From Crocodylus rhombifer (lineage: Eukaryota > Chordata > Crocodylia > Crocodylidae), in contig JAVSML010024627.1 in NCBI GenBank assembly GCA_038503035.1, positions 186,001-250,000 on the forward strand: a stretch of DNA of 64,000 bases, written 5' to 3'. Positions 1-64,000 of the stretch are shown here, piece after piece (the first letter of the stretch is position 1; each line of letters opens with the position of its first letter). Position numbers and translations under genes: made by a program. The notes under the pieces are model-generated. The model was not told where the DNA came from and did no database searches. It saw nothing but the letters and a program-made list of their open reading frames with translations.

Positions 1-61614
<61,614 letters not shown>

Positions 61615-61688
61615 TGTGGTAATGCTTTGTCTTCAGAAGTTTGGAAATTGAAACACAACACAGTGCACGCATAGTTCACTGATAAAAA

Positions 61689-61694
61689 ATTAAA
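61689..61694 (+). promoter_or_regulatory. Possible proximal poly(A) signal ATTAAA
   Basis: ATTAAA lies 75 bp after the stop codon, followed by TTTTCAGG and other T-rich sequence. It would give a very short 3' UTR. Use is uncertain. Confidence 0.25.
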
Positions 61695-62215
61695 GCACAC
61701 TTTTCAGGATATACTGGATCACCTTTTCCTGAGGATGATAGACAAGAGTGTTTTTTTCATAAACTGGAACAGAATTGTTCTTCATGTGTACCATGGAGAG
61801 TTTTACAGAAAATCTGCTGCACTCCACGAGTGCTTACTCACAGTTTATTTGCTTTTTTTAAAAAGGAGATTATTCTAAAACATAAAACATATTTGCATAT
61901 ATTGGAGGAGCATCCACTATCAGTACTTCTGTGCTTTATAAAACTATAATAGAGGAACTGGGTTTAAAAACAAAAAGATATAGGCTAGAAAATAAGAGCT
62001 ATAATTACGGGAGATAATAGGTCACTGACTTCTCTTTTGCATTGATGAGCTATCTCATTTTCATAAATTTGAACTTTGTCCCATTCTTTCAGTTATTCAC
62101 CCCTGTTTAGCAAGTCTTTTTTTCTCAGACCAGTTGAGTTCTAACATTGCTCAATATCATGCCACAAGTTTAAACCTACAAATGTAACTTGCTATTTTTT
62201 ACAGTGCAGAAGGAA

Positions 62216-62221
62216 AATAAA
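62216..62221 (+). promoter_or_regulatory. Possible internal poly(A) signal AATAAA
   Basis: A canonical AATAAA about 600 bp into the 3' UTR, followed within 30 bp by a T-rich downstream element. It is a candidate for an intermediate-length isoform. Confidence 0.4.
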
Positions 62222-63564
62222 CACCAGGTTTTCAGTTTTTATTTAATTTCTTGTTTCATATCTAGCCTTGTCCTCACATTCACTGTCAAGCTCCTTTCCT
62301 CTGTTCTCATTAGCAAGACCCACAGGTGATAATGGGTGTAGTCTTACTTCTCTATATTCCCTCCTGTGGGCTTTTGCTAGTAGACATCGATTTTCTAACA
62401 AAAGATGGTAGCACACCATATGAATTGTGCTTTGTCATGCAACAAAGTTCCTTCCTGTTGAAGATGATTTGGAAGAGTGACCATTTTACAGTTTTTTCTA
62501 ACATCAAAATGTACCTTAATGAAGTTCAGATTAGAAAGATAATGTTTATAGAGATGCTAGAAAGCGAAATCAATATTTCAAGAACATAAGGCTTTGCATT
62601 TCAATCCACATTACTATCTATACATATTTCATTATCATCATTATTCTACTCCTGCATTTTCTCAAAATACACATGCTTGTGGCATGATGCAAAGCCCACG
62701 GAAATCAATGCAATGACTGACTGATTTCAGTGAGCTTTAGATCAGGCCTATCCATTGCATAATCATAGTTTGGAAGTTATTTGGCTTTGGCACACAAGTT
62801 GGTATCAGATATTATTAAAACAGACTCTCGCTATAATTAGCTAAAATTGAATTTATTGCAGCAATACAGCACAAACAGTCTTTTAAGAAATTAAGACATG
62901 GTTTAATTAGGATTAACCCATCAAAACATACAAATCTCACTCCCAGAAAGGCAAGTTTCAAATGTGGTAAAACAATTTTTGCAGGAAGGTAATCTTCAGT
63001 TTTACAGTTTTTTTCATAACAGAGTTATCCATTGGCAACTCCAATAATTTATTTGTAAGTCATTGTCTTCCTTTTATAGCATGACTCACAAATTCTGTAT
63101 GTTAGCCTGTGTGAATTATCTGTTACTGTCCCTTTAAGACATTAATAACTCTGTGAAAAATCTAACCTTTTTATTACCATAATAGAGAGTGCCTACCAAA
63201 AATCATTGTACCCAGGATTGCTGCTTGGATTTCTAAAATGTTTGATGAATTTCTTATAAACCATTTTACAACACTTTGTTTTGAGAATTCATACAATTCT
63301 GTCAAACTGTATTCTACTAAAAAGATGCTGTTTTATATTTTTTACCATCAGTTGTTATTTATTCTTGTTTGTTCAAATGACTGCAATAACTATGACTCAT
63401 TCATTAATGTTAAGGTTAATAGATTTGAGATCGTTTAAAATATGTTTCTTCTGCGACTGGCTACTCCTCTTATATTAATGCATACACTTTTGTAAAGAAG
63501 TATATTTTTATGAAAAAAAGGATTTGTAAAAGTATGATGTAAATTTTCAGTGCAATGTAAACAA

Positions 63565-63570
63565 AATAAA
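63565..63570 (+). promoter_or_regulatory. Likely main poly(A) signal AATAAA
   Basis: A canonical AATAAA followed about 20-40 bp later by a T-rich run and a TGTGTCTTC GU-rich element, the usual layout of a strong vertebrate polyadenylation site. Another AATAAA at 63812-63817 is an alternative. Confidence 0.6.
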
Positions 63571-63590
63571 AATGGACAATTGCTTTTTTA

Positions 63591-64000
63591 ACAATGTGTC
63601 TTCTTTACTAGCTGAGCTTTAAAACTTTTGTCAGGTACAGAAACTAGAAAACTACTGAAATGGTTACACAAACTCACTATTTTCTTGGATTTCCAAGTAC
63701 ACTTTTGGCTCCACCCTGAACCTCCCAGTCTTCTCATGACATTGCAAGTAAATTGGCATTTTATTTACTGAAGTGATTTAGATTTATTCATATGATTCCA
63801 AGTAAGAAATTAATAAAAAGGTAGATTTTTGACATTTTGTTCTCTGGGGAAATTTTTATAAATTACTTTTTACATATGTTCATTTAAATGAAAAAAAAAA
63901 CATCCAATGAACTTGGTACTGCGGATATCTATAAGATAATCTTCCATGAATATTGAAGTTGTCTACATTTTTCCAAGACATGTACTATACTTGTTTAGAA
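63591..64000. other. Downstream flank
   Basis: AT-rich sequence with a further AATAAA at 63812-63817. If that site is used, the UTR would extend to about 63840. No other gene is seen. Confidence 0.6.

Larger units (their letters stand above)
61615..63590 (+). other. CSMD3: CSMD3 3' UTR
   Basis: The 3' UTR runs from the stop codon to an inferred cleavage zone just after the AATAAA at 63565-63570, about 2 kb. It is AT-rich with no obvious interspersed repeat, unlike the introns, which fits a retained UTR. An ATTAAA (61689) and an AATAAA (62216) lie upstream and could give shorter isoforms. The end is inferred, not observed. Confidence 0.7.

Overview
This window is vertebrate genomic DNA holding the 3' end of one large multi-exon gene on the + strand. 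Thirteen exons between 2763 and 61614 splice into one uninterrupted reading frame of about 597 codons. They encode six tandem Sushi (CCP/SCR) modules, a membrane-proximal extracellular region, one transmembrane helix and a short cytoplasmic tail ending in TMV. The tail, with its NPMY motif and its C-terminus, matches CSMD3 rather than CSMD1 or CSMD2 as I know those families. Human CSMD3 is about 3,700 residues long, so this is roughly its last sixth. The first base of the window is already inside an intron.

Organism: the interspersed repeats point to a non-avian reptile. There are many CR1 LINE fragments, whose 3' ends carry short ATCTATGA-type repeats, and several hAT-like short non-autonomous transposons. 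I saw no Alu, L1 or mammalian SINE. A crocodilian is the best guess and a turtle the main alternative. This is inferred from repeat style, not from a search.

Layout: 1-2762 is the tail of an upstream intron with an antisense CR1. Sushi exons lie at 2763-2939, 12952-13131, 16867-17040 and 21162-21335. A fifth Sushi is split between 21503-21576 and 39172-39283 by a 17.6 kb intron that carries most of the repeat load: a 2.7 kb antisense CR1, a sense CR1, an antisense LINE of another clade, a hAT-like element and a 47-bp palindrome. The sixth Sushi is 40511-40690. The juxtamembrane region is encoded by 44252-44317, 49276-49434, 56064-56176 and 58230-58317. The transmembrane exon is 60084-60219, and the terminal exon 61455-61614 is followed by a 3' UTR with poly(A) signals up to about 63590. 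Beyond that I see only AT-rich flanking sequence.

No other protein-coding gene, tRNA, rRNA, CRISPR array or intact retrovirus could be supported. Nearly all other open frames are fossil LINE fragments, low-complexity sequence or chance. I see no new multi-gene system. The points worth a second look are structural: an approximately 240-bp direct duplication flanking a Sushi exon, a head-to-head inverted repeat 185 bp upstream of another Sushi exon, several hAT-like elements (one with a perfect 8-bp target duplication), unusual palindromes, and the undefined membrane-proximal domain.
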